Source: Rhodamnia argentea (lineage: Eukaryota; Streptophyta; Magnoliopsida; Myrtales; Myrtaceae). From it: a stretch of 64,000 nucleotides of DNA. Location: positions 4,570,001 through 4,634,000 of the forward strand of contig NC_063158.1 of NCBI RefSeq assembly GCF_020921035.1. The letters run 5' to 3'. Position 1 is the stretch's first letter. Each line of letters starts with the position of its first letter. Below, in pieces: positions 22,735 through 35,338 of this stretch. The notes beneath the pieces are model-generated. The model was not told the DNA's origin. It searched no databases and saw nothing but the letters and a program-made list of their open reading frames with translations. The translations under genes and the position numbers were made by a program.

Positions 22735-24110
22735 GTTCAATGGACAAATTGGCACTTGGTAGCCTTTGTCCAGAATCAATTCCCTCGGTCAACCTGCAGT
22801 CCCCAAACAGAAATTGGACTAAAGAAGCCGACCACATGAAACATCCTAAAACAATAAAGAATTTCCTCTTAGCTAGAAAACTTCGTATTGTTTTCAGGTC
22901 GGAAATGTTCAGCAGTTAAACATTAAAAAGAGCAGCTTATTCAGAAGGAATATTTCGCATTGTCATTAGCATGCTCATTTGCACCAGCACTCTTCCTCGT
23001 GAACTCTATCGGCTGAGCATGAAAGGCTTTACAAAATCTGTTTCTAGAGTACCCTGGTTTCAACAAATATATTACAAGGCGTAGTTATCAACCCCGAGGC
23101 TCCTTCTCTTTGATGCATAGCTGATACTCATCAAGATCACATAGTGTCTACCGTGGCAACAAATGCAAATTTTGTATTTTAACAACCACTTAACGATTCG
23201 ACCAAAAAAAAAAAAAAACTCTTAACGTATTTCCTAAAATATTTCCACGCTTAGTACTAGGTAAAAAGGACCAGACTAAGTGTGAGAGGGAGTGATAGAA
23301 CAATTAAATATTTTCACTCTTAGTACTAGGCAAAAAGACCTGACTAAGCGTGTTTTAGAATAATTGGTAATGGTCCCACAAAATCTCACAAAAAATAAGG
23401 TGAATGATTTCCATCTCTTATCCCTGCCACTCAAAGAGAAGATATAACAACTACAGCAGTATCCATGCATTCATTCCATCGCGAGAGCAGCATTTCATTC
23501 AAGACTGAATATGTAAGCAATTACACTGGTGGAGTTTCTAATCTAAAGCCATATCAAACATGATTTTAGCTCTGAGCCTTATCCCAAGTGCCAAAATACC
23601 TAAAGAGTTTCTGAAGCCCTTAGCATTCTCAACAGTAATCCAAAACCAAAACATACATCAGACGGCAACTCCACCGCATTTTTCCCTCCATAGAGAACCG
23701 AAACTAAAGAGCTCAACAACATCAAAGTTCCCTATTTTCCACATTCAATTTCACAATCGGAGGAAGAAGAGAAACCCAACCCCAGAAAAGCACACGTTCA
23801 AGCTACGACAAACGCAGGCTAATGCACAAACATGGCACAGGTTGACAATGAGTCGCGCCCAGCTCACCAAGACCAAACAAAACCGGGAAAGGTGCTTCCT
23901 TTCCTGTTATTTGCTTCATCATTCATGGCTTTTTCCCAACTTCTTCAATAAAAAACAGTGGGTGGTCGGTCATCAAAGCTCATGGATCGAGAATAGTGCA
24001 GAACATTCGACCAAAAAAAAAAAAAAGAATGGTGCAGAACCTGTGAGATAGCTGGACGCTGTGAGGACTTGGACGCGGCGATCACCGCAGCTTCGTCGTT
24101 CCATTGTGGC
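22735..24110 (-). other. 5' leader exons and leader intron of the RS-rich gene
   Basis: A donor-like CAG|GT on the minus strand (exon edge at 24041) and an acceptor TGCAG (exon right edge at 22793) would remove an intron of about 1.25 kb. The start codon at 22734 then follows 59 nt of leader in the second exon. The first leader exon contains an ATG at 24104 and frames without a clear protein, so it is taken as untranslated. The intron contains the TRIM-like relic at 23283-23400. Confidence 0.4.
23283..23400 (+). mobile_element. Relic of the same TRIM-like element
   Basis: GAGAGGGAGTGATAGAACAATTAAATA matches the polypurine/LTR junction of the element at 22070-22100 at most positions. Downstream TTTTAGAATAATTGGTAATGG and CACAAAATCTCAC match the distal part of that element's first LTR. 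A sequence containing CTTAGTACTAGG occurs twice nearby (about 23250 and 23317), so the LTR may be interrupted. Confidence 0.55.
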
Positions 24111-24189
24111 TCTCTTTCGAGCCTTCTGTGTCAAAAGGGAGAGTTCCAATGAAGGTTTGATCCTCTACGATGGCATTCACTCGAGGTAA

Positions 24190-24622
24190 AATGCATCCCC
24201 CAAGACGTAGATTCCTAAACTTTAATTCAATGTGTAATGTGGTCTGAATTTTTAACTTGATCAATATAGTCCTGAACTTTAGCTCGATATATAATGTGGT
24301 CTCCGAACTTTAAATTTAACCAATATAGTCCATAAACTTTTGAAACACATTCAACTTAATTCCAAATTATATGAAGATGTTCAACGTAATCTTTCCATTA
24401 ATTCAAGTCCATGGATAACATTGGAATTTTTATTATAATTTAGGGACTAAATTAAATTTGTTCCAAAAGTTTGGATATCACATTGAGTAAATTGAAATTT
24501 CATGGATCATATTACACATTGGGCTAACGTTTAGAGATCATATTGATCAAATTAAAAGTCCAAAAATCACATTAAATATTAAGCCAAAGTTCGGAGATCA
24601 TTTATGTCATTTTTCTTTTGGG
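24190..24622. mobile_element. Foldback (MITE-like) element
   Basis: The left arm (CCTAAACTTTAATTCAATGTG, TTTTTAACTTGATCAATATAG) is matched inversely on the right (ATTGATCAAATTAAAAGTCC, CACATTAAATATTAAGCCAAAG). It belongs to the same general family as 13042-13790 and 37006-38295. There is no coding capacity. Confidence 0.65.
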
Positions 24623-24624
24623 AA

Positions 24625-24910
24625 ATAGGTCATACATGTTTACTTGTTCCGAATATGATGTTCGAGTATCATTGACCAGCTCGATATTTGATTTAGTATT
24701 TCAAGGTCTAGCATATTAGTACGAATGCATTCGCATGAGGTGTTCTCGGATCGGGCATTTGCCCAAAATTTCAACCTGGCCCGAGACGAATTCGGTCATT
24801 CGAGAAATGGTTCATGCATGTTTGCTTAGGAGCACACGTTTGGATCATGATGTTGATCAGCTTAATATTTGATTAGATATTTCAAGGTCTAGTGTAGTAA
24901 TATCTTCCGC
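24625..24910. repeat. Degenerate direct repeat of about 100 bp
   Basis: GGTCATACATGTTTACTTG, then GATATTTGATTTAGTATTTCAAGGTCTAG (about 24627-24713), recurs as GGTTCATGCATGTTTGCTTAG, then AATATTTGATTAGATATTTCAAGGTCTAG (about 24809-24891). The two are separated by about 180 bp. Confidence 0.65.
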
Positions 24911-27096
24911 TCTTTTTTTTTTTTCTTATCAATAAAATAGATTTCTTTACTTGTATAACTTAAATGTCTTGTATTTTTTGAAAAAAAAAAAAGTGATTCG
25001 ATGGATGAATATTATAATTAAGAAGATAATCCACGTAAGTGATTCGAGAGTACGAGGTTCGGGGGGAGAAGCAAGCATGACATATCAAGGCAACTCGCGA
25101 ATAGCTATAAAAACAAGACAACTCCAATATTATCAAAAGAAGTATTATATCTCGTATTATACGAAAATTCGTGAACCGAAATTGGACGTTTTCAGATAAA
25201 CAAATCCGAAAGCTTGTGGAACCTGCTGAGTCGCGAGGCTTGTTGAAGCGGTTGATGGAAAAATAGCAAGAAGATGCAAGTTGTTGGATAGAGGAGCAGG
25301 GAAAAAGAAAAAATCGCGGGAAAAAAGGAGTCAGTTCGTCGAGAGAGTATCCGGCCTCTCCATCTCCATCGCCGACTGATTCCGGCGACGTTTTCTCGCC
25401 GTGGAACAGGGTTAGTCGTCCTCTTGATTCCCCCGCTTCTTCTCTGTTTTTGTGGAAGTTTCGAAGACCCGGAGTTCAATTGATGAATCCGCAAATAATT
25501 CACATCAAACTAATTTACGCTGATTTTAGAGGCTTACATACCGTGTTTAAAGCTGAAACGTTCCATTAAACTCGAATGCGTAGCTCATACTCATGTCGCC
25601 GGTCGCCTGTTTGATGAATTGCCTAAAACACAGTCAAATTCGAGTCGGTCCAATCAGTGGTAGAACGGAGCTTAAACCTAGGAGTGACTCGCATTGTTTT
25701 GCGGGATTCACGTCTGAACTTGTGCATTTATTCCATTTTATGGCATATCCTTTGGTTTCCGACGCCGGCCATGGATGAACATTCGAACCAATGAGCGGCC
25801 ATCACAGTGTCAGACTCTATTCTCCTCGCTTTATTAGTAAACAAAAATAAATAATAAAATCGGGCCGGGCTGAGGAGTTTAGGGGGCTGAAGGCCGGTCT
25901 GAATTCCGGACTCATCGGGCCCTCGCTTATTGGGTCGGGCCTACTGGCCCGATTGGGATCATTTTTCCGGAATAAAAGATTTCAAAAAAATAAGTTAGAA
26001 ATTAGATTTTAGTTTTGCTAGATTTTCATTGTTATTTATAGTTTATAATTTCTTTTAAATTTTCCTAGATTAGAAATCACATAGTTTAAGAATTTTGATA
26101 AACATTTTAGGTTTAGCATAAATAAGGTGAATTGTTGCTTGCATATTTCTACTTTGATTCTCACTTGATTGCGCACTTTCAATACATTGATTGTTCTTTT
26201 CCCTTTTAACGTGGCTTGGACAAAATAAATCCCAAAAAATCATTTGCGTGGACACATTAGCAACGAAAATTTCAGGACTCATAATTGGTGAAAAGATTGT
26301 ATGGACATTGCAATGAATAAAAACGTACTAGTTGAATAGTTAGTGTAATCGAGTTCTCGAATTCATTTAGTCTCCGGTTCGTAAGTGTAAAACTCAACCC
26401 ACCGAAATCAATTGGTGGCTACTTCTAATTAAATCGACTTTGGCGTGTTAATTGACCGAAAGTTCAGAATTGGTGTGGGCTTGAAAGAGCCCGAGCAAAG
26501 TCTTAGCAATCCATTAGCTCTTTCACCCTTGGGAGTCGCAACAAAGACATGAAAAATATTAAAAAAATAAATTAAAAATGGAGAAAATTATCAAACATTA
26601 ATAAAAATTATCACGTTAGTGTCGGTCTATCAAAATGATTGAATTTACGTAAATGAAAAATGTTTATAATTGAATGTGCGTAAAAAAAAAAGTTTAAAAT
26701 TGATTTGACACAATTACAATAAGTTTATGGCTTTTCTTTTTGGTAATTGTCCATCCCTAAATCATTCACCGGACAGGTTTTGAAATGTCCATTAATGTTA
26801 TAGATTATTTTGAAGAGAAATAATTAAGAGGCGGTAGGAATTTCGTAATTGATTCTCGACGGGCTTAAGCCTGAAGGTAGCATACCCTTGGTTTCCTCGA
26901 AATCAAGGAAGCCCTCAAAGCAGTCGTTGCGAGAGGCAGAACGAAAAAGCAGGTGAATATAAAAGAAAGGGGAAAAAAAAAATGCATCGAACGAAGATGC
27001 CCTTGGCCATAGTGAGGAAAATGGCAGGTAAAAAGAAAGAGCAAGCGGGCCGTCGAAAATTTGGCCAGTCGATAAGCCGGGTTATGTTTTGAGATT
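24911..27096. other. Intergenic region, possible orphan leader exon and old repeat
   Basis: Around 25290-25420 there is GC-rich sequence ending in GGAACAGGGTTAGT that resembles a plant leader exon and splice donor, but no gene follows. About 26330-26550 looks like an old transposon fragment (conserved-looking GC-balanced DNA in AT-rich surroundings); I could not classify it. No gene is called. Confidence 0.35.
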
Positions 27097-27860
27097 AAGG
27101 CTCTATTTGTTTCGCGAAAAATAAGTCGTTTTCGGAAAATGTTGTTTGAAAAGTCAATTTCCAAGAAAATGACTATATTTTTCGGTGTTTATCTGAAATA
27201 TGAAAAATACTTGAAAAATATTTTTCATTGTTTGGTATGGAAAATTAGATTTAATTTTCCTCCATGCACTCCATTCAATAAATTTTTTTAATTTGATTTT
27301 TTTAATGTTTTAATTACTTATCTTTGTCTTTTTCCTTTTTTATGTTTTTCTTTTTTTTTTTCTATTACTATTCTATGCTACTCACCGTCCATGACAGCAA
27401 CCGGCAACTTGCCATAGGCAAGCTTGAGCCTCACCATAGGCTGGCGAGACCAATAGCGGTTCGCTTGGTCTTGATCAAAGCCGGCGACGGCTCGCTTGGC
27501 TTCGCTTGAGGTTGACGATGCTTGGCTCGGCCTCGCCTCACCTCGATCGAGGCGGACGACCCACGGAGGAGAGGAAGGGAAAAGAAAAAAATAAAAAGAG
27601 AAAAAATAAAATTTTCAAAGTTTGAAAAAGATAAAAATGAATAGAAAGTTAAAAAATAATTAAAAAGATAAAAGATGCGAAAGAGAGGAAGAAAGAATGA
27701 TGAGGAAAATATTTTCTTTCACTCAAGAAGAGGAAAATATTTTCCCAACTTTTGAAAGAGTTTTTTTTCATGAGAGGGAAATATTTTCCTGGACTAGTTT
27801 ATTTTTTATGAACCTAACACCGAAAAATTTAAAAAATATTTTTCGAGAAACAAATAGAGT
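27097..27860. mobile_element. TIR element (about 760 bp) with a GC-rich core
   Basis: The left terminus GGCTCTATTTGTTTCGCGAAAAATA is inversely matched by TATTTTTCGAGAAACAAATAGAGTTT at the right. Subterminal AAAATATTTTC-type sequence is also inverted. The middle (about 27400-27560) is GC-rich, with repeated GGCGAC/GGCTCG motifs, bracketed by a T/C-rich run on the left and an A/G-rich run on the right. It has no transposase. Flanking TTAA-like bases suggest a TTA/TAA target duplication, but this is not certain. Confidence 0.75.
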
Positions 27861-28494
27861 TTAAATTGCCCATTTATAGTTCTTATTTGAGATAATGTCC
27901 AATTTAGGAACTCCTTTGAAAAAAACAGCTTAATTTCAAGGTCTTATATAAAAATTCTACAATTTTCACAATTGGGTTAATAACATTAAAAATTTCAAAT
28001 TGGTGTCTACTGTCATATTCACCCGGAATTAATTTTCATCTCACAAAAAATAATCCTAAATCCGTGCTCCATTGCACAAATACGCCAAACTATCTTTTGT
28101 CTCACCAAACATTTCAAACCGATATCAAAAGGCACATTTTATCCCAAACTAATTTTAGTCTCATAAGAAATCACAACTATTATCTTGAATTAAATCACCA
28201 TCCGTTAACATTCCATACACTATCCCTTAAATATGGATGCAAGTGACCGTCAGACGAATCTAACATTGAGAACAACGTATTCGGCGTGGATAAGCGATGT
28301 GCATTAACATTCAATACGCATTCCGACCAATGTCTTATTAAAATGCAAACGCGTCAACATATTTAGGGCGCGTTTGTTTGACGGCACACTTAAAGTTTAG
28401 AAAATAATTTTCGAAATATTATTGATTATATCTTTTAGAAAAATTAGTCAACTGAAGGTATTTTCAACGGTTTTAACCAGCCTTTACTCATCAG

Positions 28495-28571
28495 TAATAC
28501 GGACCGAGTTCCTCTTTTTTTTTTTTTTTTTTGGTTCGTTTCTTTTGGACAGAATAATACGGACCGAGTTC
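28495..28571 (+). repeat. 17-bp direct repeat flanking a T-rich insert
   Basis: TAATACGGACCGAGTTC occurs at 28495-28511 and 28555-28571 with a 43-bp T-rich segment between. It lies just upstream of the presumed leader of the coiled-coil gene. It may be a tandem duplication or a target-site duplication around an insert. Confidence 0.85.
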
Positions 28572-29829
28572 ATCCGACGTAATTTCATCCGCCGGAGAAG
28601 CGAACCGGAGATGGTCTCTCTGTAGCAGCAAAAGGCGTCTTTTCGTCTCTAACCTAGGTTCGTTTGCTCCATCTTCTTCATCCCTCTCTGTGCTCGCAGT
28701 TCTTCAATTGATCGAGCACGGATCACATCCTCTGCTGTAATTTCGTTCTAGGACGATTCAATCGCCATAATCTGATGAAACATCTCGGAGCCATTTTGTC
28801 TTTCCCGGATCTATTTGCAGAGTAGTTGTTGCGCTCAAAAAAGGATTGAGGAAATCTTAATTTCCGGCGTTATTCAGTTCTTATGTTGAGTTTTGAGAAT
28901 CGACCAAATTTTGGGGTCGCCCTCGTTTTTTTTTTAGTTTGAACTCGCTCTTTTAGCGCTTTGTTGCTTGTATGAGAGCTCGCCACTCGTTGAGCTATGG
29001 AATTTAAGCAAATCGGAGGCACTTTGATTGTTTGGGGCATTTCAGTTGCTCCAGTAGCTGAATCCCTTTCTTTCTCTGGCGTGTATTCTAAGGGGGTAAA
29101 TGTAGTTTCTCTCAGAAGCTGAGATCCCAAAGGTTTTTCAGTCGTTTGACTTTGTGCCGTAACCATTCCGGGGATGTTAGGAGATATTTCTTTTTAGTAT
29201 TTTGTATGCGTCTATGCGTGCGCCTATCTGTATGAATAGAAGGGCTAAGCTAAGCTGCTGCTCATTAGGTGATGGCCTTGCAGTGCCGGCCTTGGGGGAC
29301 GACCTCGAATCCATGGCGGACAAGGAGGAGCTGAGGTCGTCCACCATGGATGTGGCCCTGTGATGAGCAGAAAAGTAGAGAGAGAGAAGGCGCGGGGGGG
29401 GGAGGGCGGCGGCGGTTGGGTTCAGGCGGTGGAGGGGATGCAGGCTTGCAATGATAACGGCCATGGGTACTGGCCGTGAGTACTGGTGACGGTTCAACAA
29501 TGGCAGCGAGCGAGCGATGACGTGGCATCTGGGGGCAGAGGCTGACTTGGGGAGGTGGCAGCCAGCAGGAGTGAGAGAGAGAGTGGAGTGCAAAATGAGG
29601 TTTTAGGCTTGAGGTTGGTCTTTTTTTCTTTTTATATGATGAGTTGGGGTGTGCATGTCCTCATCGAGGAGCACCAGTGAATGGATGCCCCTAGTGGGCA
29701 GCAGCTAATTTGAGCCCTAAACAGATATTATTTGCAATGGATGTGAGCTTTGACATACTACACATGTTATTTACCAATGTGACTTGATTTCATTGATGTA
29801 GGTTTGTTTGCGTGTTAACTTGAGTTGGT
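28572..29829 (+). other. Presumed 5' leader and leader intron of the coiled-coil gene
   Basis: Leader-like sequence ends in CTAACCTAG|GTTCG near 28657 (donor), and an acceptor-like TGATGTAG occurs at about 29801, 29 nt before the start codon. Between them lies a GC-rich patch (about 29270-29560) with open frames on the minus strand that I judge to be non-coding. Confidence 0.35.
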
Positions 29830-32231
29830 ATGGATAAGCTACTGGAGTTTGGAAGGAAGGCTCTATTCTGTGTGAGGGTCCTCTCTGGATATGAAGAACG
29901 GAGGATAAGATCTTTCAGACTGCAGCTCGAGAAGCGCCTTCAACAGGTTCTTGGCCTTTTTATTATTATACATTATCTGCTTGCCGCTAGTTCAACATAA
30001 GAAGTTATTTGATGTCAGTTTCCAGAAAATTCGTTTGCACTTTGAAAAATATCTTATATAGGTTCTATTATTTGTGTTGGAGAATGACTTCGGCTATTCC
30101 AATCATTAATGAAGACCTATCCTTGCATATAATACCAATTGATCTTTATTGAGTCCAAATCCAATTAAACTGCGATAGCTCTCATTTGTAGAATGGAACT
30201 ATCCTTCACTATTGAAGATATTTTGTATTCTAGTTTCTGTATCGTTACAACTTAAGAACCATGGTTCTGAACCAAAATTTTCTCCTCTTCAGTCTCTCTT
30301 AAAACTTATCCCTCTTCAGCTTTCGTCTATGCTTGGTATTGTACAGAATTCTGTCAAAAATTTCTGTGACATTTAGTCAAACTTGGGATTCATTGATTTG
30401 GGGAGGGGAAGTTACTTCCTTTCTTTTTACTCTACAGATTGCGGTTGCATGTATACTCGAGAAAAAATGGTAGTTAGAATTCATCCTCTGCACTTTAAAA
30501 TTGAGTTCTTCTGTGGCGTTGATCAAGCACCTGAGTCAAGGCTCAAAAGTTCATTTACCTCTATTTGTGGTAGTGCATGTGGACTTTGCATTTCTCCTGC
30601 TATTTAGTTCAGTTACCTTTCTGTTGTCCTTTTAAAGTTTGGATAGAAGTATCATCTCCACCCTTATAAAGTCAATCAACTTCCTCTTGAGGAGCTGTTC
30701 TGTACTGAGGGTAACTCCCCAAAATGGAGGAGGTATGTATTGGAGTTTTGCCTCTCAAACAAGCCAATGGTCTAATTTTCTCTCCACTTTCTAAATAGAT
30801 CCTGGCCCCACAATGCCGGATTTGGGGAAACACTTGGACCCCACTGGAATACATTAATCTGTGATAAACAACCTTAAAAAGTGAGAGATTTGTTTTCAAC
30901 TGATTAAAGGTAAATTTCAGGAAGCGAATGACATTATCAGTGTCATTGGTTACTTAGTGTCAGCGAATACATTAGTTCTCTTCTTTTCTAGAGAAGTCTT
31001 CATTGTTCATCTAGATTGATAAGTATTATTTGCAACCAAAAGATGTCAACTGGTGTTCTACTTATGGACTGCTGAATTTCTCCATGGTCTTCTTTTTCTC
31101 CTTTTCTTTTCTTTTTGAGCTTTCTCTGGGAGAGAGGGTTGGTGTTGTCTCATACCATGCCTCTCATAGCTTGTGTATTTTAGTCTTGGTAGCGAGGATT
31201 GTCTTCAGTATGACAAAAATCATAGTTCACCTTGTCACGAGCACAAATTAGATCTGGAATGCTTAGTCTTTATACGACAATTCTTGAACATTTTTTCACA
31301 ATTGGAAATTCTGTTAGGCTCCTGTCAGGGAATTCTTATGCCAATGCATCCATTTATCATTACACAAGGTCTCACTTTCATACGATGTTATCCTCTGCAG
31401 GCTCGAGAAAGGAAGACATCTTTAAGAAAGGCCCCTGAGCAAGTTATTTTGTCTGAGGTTCGGCGAATGGTTGACGAAATGCAATCTTTAAATAAAAGGC
31501 TGGAAGAAACTGTGAGTTTTATCTTCTTTTTGCTGGAAGAGTGTACTTCATTATCCAGATATTGACGACGCAGTTTTTATTTTTTAATCAACATACAGGC
31601 AGTTTCTTGTTTTTCTGTGTCATTAATTTATGCCACATTGAAGCTCCCAGGGATGTCAGAATTGAGTTGGTTAATTAAAAGCGAATATTGGTCTTCCCCC
31701 ACTTCATGAGACAAAGGGTTCTTGTGATGTGTAATAGGAGGATCATTTTCCACTAACAGAATTTGCTGGAACATTTGGCTCCTGCCATGCTGTGGACATG
31801 AATTTTACTTCTGCATGTCCTCTTTAGCTTCATATCAAGTCAGTATTCTTGGTAGCAGCTTGTAGGTTTAAATTTTTAAATTTTTTTCCGTCGTCTATTA
31901 AATGTAGTACAGCTGAAAATGATAAGATCTCTTAGTGTCCTAGTTAAATGTCTCGATATCTGATTGTTAGTTAGTGTATCTTAAGGTTACATAATGACCT
32001 ATGCAGGAGTCTGCTATTGAAGATTACTTCAAGCCAGTTGACAAGCAGGCTGAGGCAGTCATGAAAATGCAGCTCGAGGGTGAGGAGAGGACAATGAAGG
32101 AGATGGTAAAAACCATGCAGAGACAAGCCTTGCTCGAGAGACAGGACTTGGACAAATTGGCAAATGCGAAATGTGCTGACGTAGATCAACATAAGCAGAT
32201 TCCGAGGAAAAAAGAGGAAGCGGGAACATGA
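29830..32231 (+). CDS. Small coiled-coil protein of unknown function, three exons
   Basis: Exons are 29830-29946, 31401-31511 and 32007-32231, all in phase 0, giving 150 aa. The protein begins MDKLLEFGRKALFCVRVLSG, a mildly hydrophobic amphipathic N-terminus, then YEERRIRSFRLQLEKRLQQ. The middle (VILSEVRRMVDEMQSLNKRLEET) and the exon 3 part (FKPVDKQAEAVMKMQLEGEE, then MKEMVKTMQRQALLERQ) are highly charged, heptad-like helices. The tail is Lys/Glu-rich. It has no signal peptide, no transmembrane helix and no enzymatic motif. The clean splice sites and consistent composition say the gene is real. It resembles short plant proteins annotated only as uncharacterised, an impression I could not check. 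A structural or adaptor role is possible but not shown. Confidence 0.72.
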
Positions 32232-34969
32232 TGGCTCGTGGCAATCATCGGCAAAGTGAGCACCATTCGAAGATTGAGACAATTTTGTGGAGCCCAAGCA
32301 ATTGGTTTTAGGCTTTGAGCTAAGTTATTATAAAAAATTGTTCGTGCTTCTGGCCAACACTATGTATTACTATTATTCAGCTTTCATTGTAATAATAGTA
32401 TGAAGGGTGCATCCTAAGTACAAATTCCGGCAGCAGCTGCTGAATTCAGGTTGTTATTTCTTCAGATAGTATAGTTACTTGATTTCCAAGGACTCTGTTT
32501 AGTTGATACTTTTCCATTTCATCATTATTCATCCAATGCTACTCAGGATATTCCGCGCACGAGGCAAACGAACATGATACATCAGTATGCCAAGTTCAAG
32601 AATACGTTCGTGGACTCCAGATAAGGTTGATAATTGATCGTTTCTACTAGTCACATACTTTTCATATGTATGCGCACTTAAAATGACTCCAAAGCGATGG
32701 TCTTCGCCTTCGAGCATGGATTCTTTCCGACTGGTCATGTCTTTGGTTATTTAAGAATCATGCTAAGCACATTACACGGATTTCTGCAAAGGAACTTACA
32801 CTAACCATTCGCCGAAAGAAGAGTCGAATCATATTAAGTGTTTCTGCAATTTTCCATTCTTCCTTTTGGTAATTTCCAATCTCATGTTTAGATGAAAATG
32901 TAATTGACAAAAGGATCGCATGAATCATCTGTGTGACCATTCTTGGGCAAGCTCCATCCCCACATCACATGAACACGCCCCGAAAACTTAACCAAGACGG
33001 CCTGTTCTAAACTCGGCGATTCAGCTTTAACTCCATATTGGAGAAAAAAGATCGAGAATCTTTCACGTCTATCTTCTCCTTTAACTAAAAGGTGCCATTC
33101 CCAAAAGAAGTTCCTCAATCGTTTTCCATCATGAACTCCTCAAGAAGGCATGCGTGCCGCTTTTCTTTCTCCAACAAAGTACATTCATTTAAGGAACAGT
33201 CCCAAAGACCCTGCATGCCCTATTGCTAGTTTTAAGAATATAAAGTAGGAAGTTCTCTTTAAGAAGGATGGTAACCCTAACTTGGTTCCTTTTTTGGCCC
33301 CAGAAGACAAGTGTCTCAATCAAATTGCCGTCCTGATCACAGCCCACCAATTTTCTCTTTCGGTTCTATCCTGCAGATCTCGAAATCTTCATCCATATGC
33401 ACACACCAAATACGTTGGTCTTTATTGTTTTTCTGACTCAGTAACACTCATTAGGCGTAATGGGTGGTTAGACCCGTATTGTCCTTTTATGGTGCTGATT
33501 CTTAATCAAAGGGATAAGGGAAACCCTCCTGTCATTCCTGGATGAACATGAGCTTATTGCTTTACCTGAAAGTGTGCAGAAAGAGATGTGCTTTTTGACC
33601 TATAGATTGGACGTCAATGGTTATGAAGCTCACGGATCTATGTTTTGCACTTTGTGGTAACAGTAGTGAACTTAAAATTGTGCGCAAATAAGACTTTGAG
33701 AAGTAGACGTGTCAAACGGGTGGATTGGATCGAGTCGAGTCGGGTAGGGTTTGGATCGGATCGAATATAGTCCGACTTATATTGATCCATTTAATCTGTT
33801 TTGACACATTTTCATGTTATACAAATCTAATGACTTATTCCCGACCCGATATATATTGTCAAAACACTTCAATATCAAAATCCAGTTCAGAGAAAATTAT
33901 TTCTTATATATTTATATATTATATATTGCTAATTTTTTTTATAATTTTCTTAACTAATCCATTTATGACTTATTTAAAGCTCATTAAGATTCATTAAGTT
34001 TCTAAGGAACCAATTTATAATCCACCATCATGAAATACGGGTCAAATATGGGTTCTCAATCCATTTTGCCACCTCTATTCAGAAGTCATGTGAACGCTTC
34101 TAGATTTTCTCCCACATTCCATTCGAAATCGAAGATGGAAGTTCTATGTCACGCGGACGGGGCGGCTCGATCCATACGTCGATCCGACTCTTCGATCCAC
34201 CAAATCAAGTGAGACTTAATGTCGCCTCTACACGGTTTTCTTTTCCTCGCCCCGTTTTCCTATAACCCTAATTTAAGGGAACCGGAAAAGGAAAGGCTTG
34301 ATTTCGCATTGGAAACATTATGGTCAGCATCGAAAGTCCAATGTACAGGAGTAACAACAATTCCCAGCATCAGTGCGCTGACCATAACATCTCTTCTTAA
34401 ATGTCTTTCAGTCTTAATGTCGGAGCAGAATCAGATGTCAGTGGGTAGAAAAAACTCTTCTTAAAAGTCCAACATACATGTACTTGATTTTTGAGCACAG
34501 ACTATGTATCGCTAAGGGTAAATCTGGAAATCGCAAATAATGCGACGCTCACACGAGTCCCTGCGAAAGACCGTAAGTCCTATGCGTGCTTTTCATGGTA
34601 ATGAAAATCACTCCACCACGCCATCAGCGGATTGAAATTTTGGCTAGAGTGTTCCACCAGCCACGCTTGAGATTAACCATAGAGAAAAGACATATCTTCC
34701 AAAGTCTTAAGATCGACTTTGGAGACTATAGAAGGAGGTGATTCTTTCATAGGAGGAAATAGAAGAGATATCAAAATATCAAATTGTTGGTCCCACCCCC
34801 AGCGACAGCGATGAGATATGCAGATGCTTAACATCTAAGCAGTTTCTATTTAATTAGGTTATTGGGATGAGTGATCGTTTTCTAGCCTGATTGAGAATGT
34901 GTCGGATTGGTCCAGAGAAGGGAAAAATTAATTATGGGAGGATTTATTAAAAGCGAAATACGTACTAAT
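32232..34969. other. Intergenic region, no gene recognised
   Basis: After the probable 3' untranslated region of the coiled-coil gene there are only short, unconvincing open frames. A stretch at about 33720-33790 is rich in GGATCGAGTCGGGT-like repeats. Confidence 0.45.
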
Positions 34970-35338
34970 TGTTAGGGAAAATTTTAAATAAGAATATGAT
35001 GTACTGTTATTTTCACAATTAAAAGCATAAAATGTCATCTTTATTTCGAAGAAGGGCCAAATCATGAACATTTTTGTCATTTTCTTTTTTTATTTTCTTC
35101 CTTTCTTTATTTTTTCCCATTGGTTTCGCCGGCCGACCAAGCCACCATCGAGGGCTCGCCGGCCTCTCCCCGCCCAGAAAATAAAAAAATAAAAAAATAA
35201 ATGATGAAAATATCTTTGGTCAAGCCCTTGAAATAAAAAGAATACTTTAGACCCTTATTGAAAATAAGATCTACTTTTAATCTCTTATTTAAAAAAACGA
35301 GAACATTTTAAATCTTTATTTAAAATTTTTCCTAATTA
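34970..35338. mobile_element. Foldback element with a GC-rich core
   Basis: GGGAAAATTTTAAATAAGAATATG at the left is inversely matched by TTATTTAAAATTTTTCC at the right, with further inverted segments inside. The GC-rich centre (about 35120-35175) reads CGCCGGCCGACCAAGCC, preceded by a T/C run and followed by an A-rich run. It resembles the element at 52755-53345 at its ends. Confidence 0.6.

Noticed and set aside
25192..25503. 103-residue basic minus-strand frame
   Set aside because: It has no recognisable domain, mixed low-complexity content, and the plus strand looks more like a leader exon.
29177..29593. 138-residue minus-strand frame rich in Pro, Ser and His in the leader intron
   Set aside because: Composition follows a GC-rich patch; no signal peptide, motif or promoter supports it.
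33282..34464. Open frames of 60-90 residues between repeats
   Set aside because: They have no protein-like conservation signal, domain or splice partner; such lengths are expected by chance.
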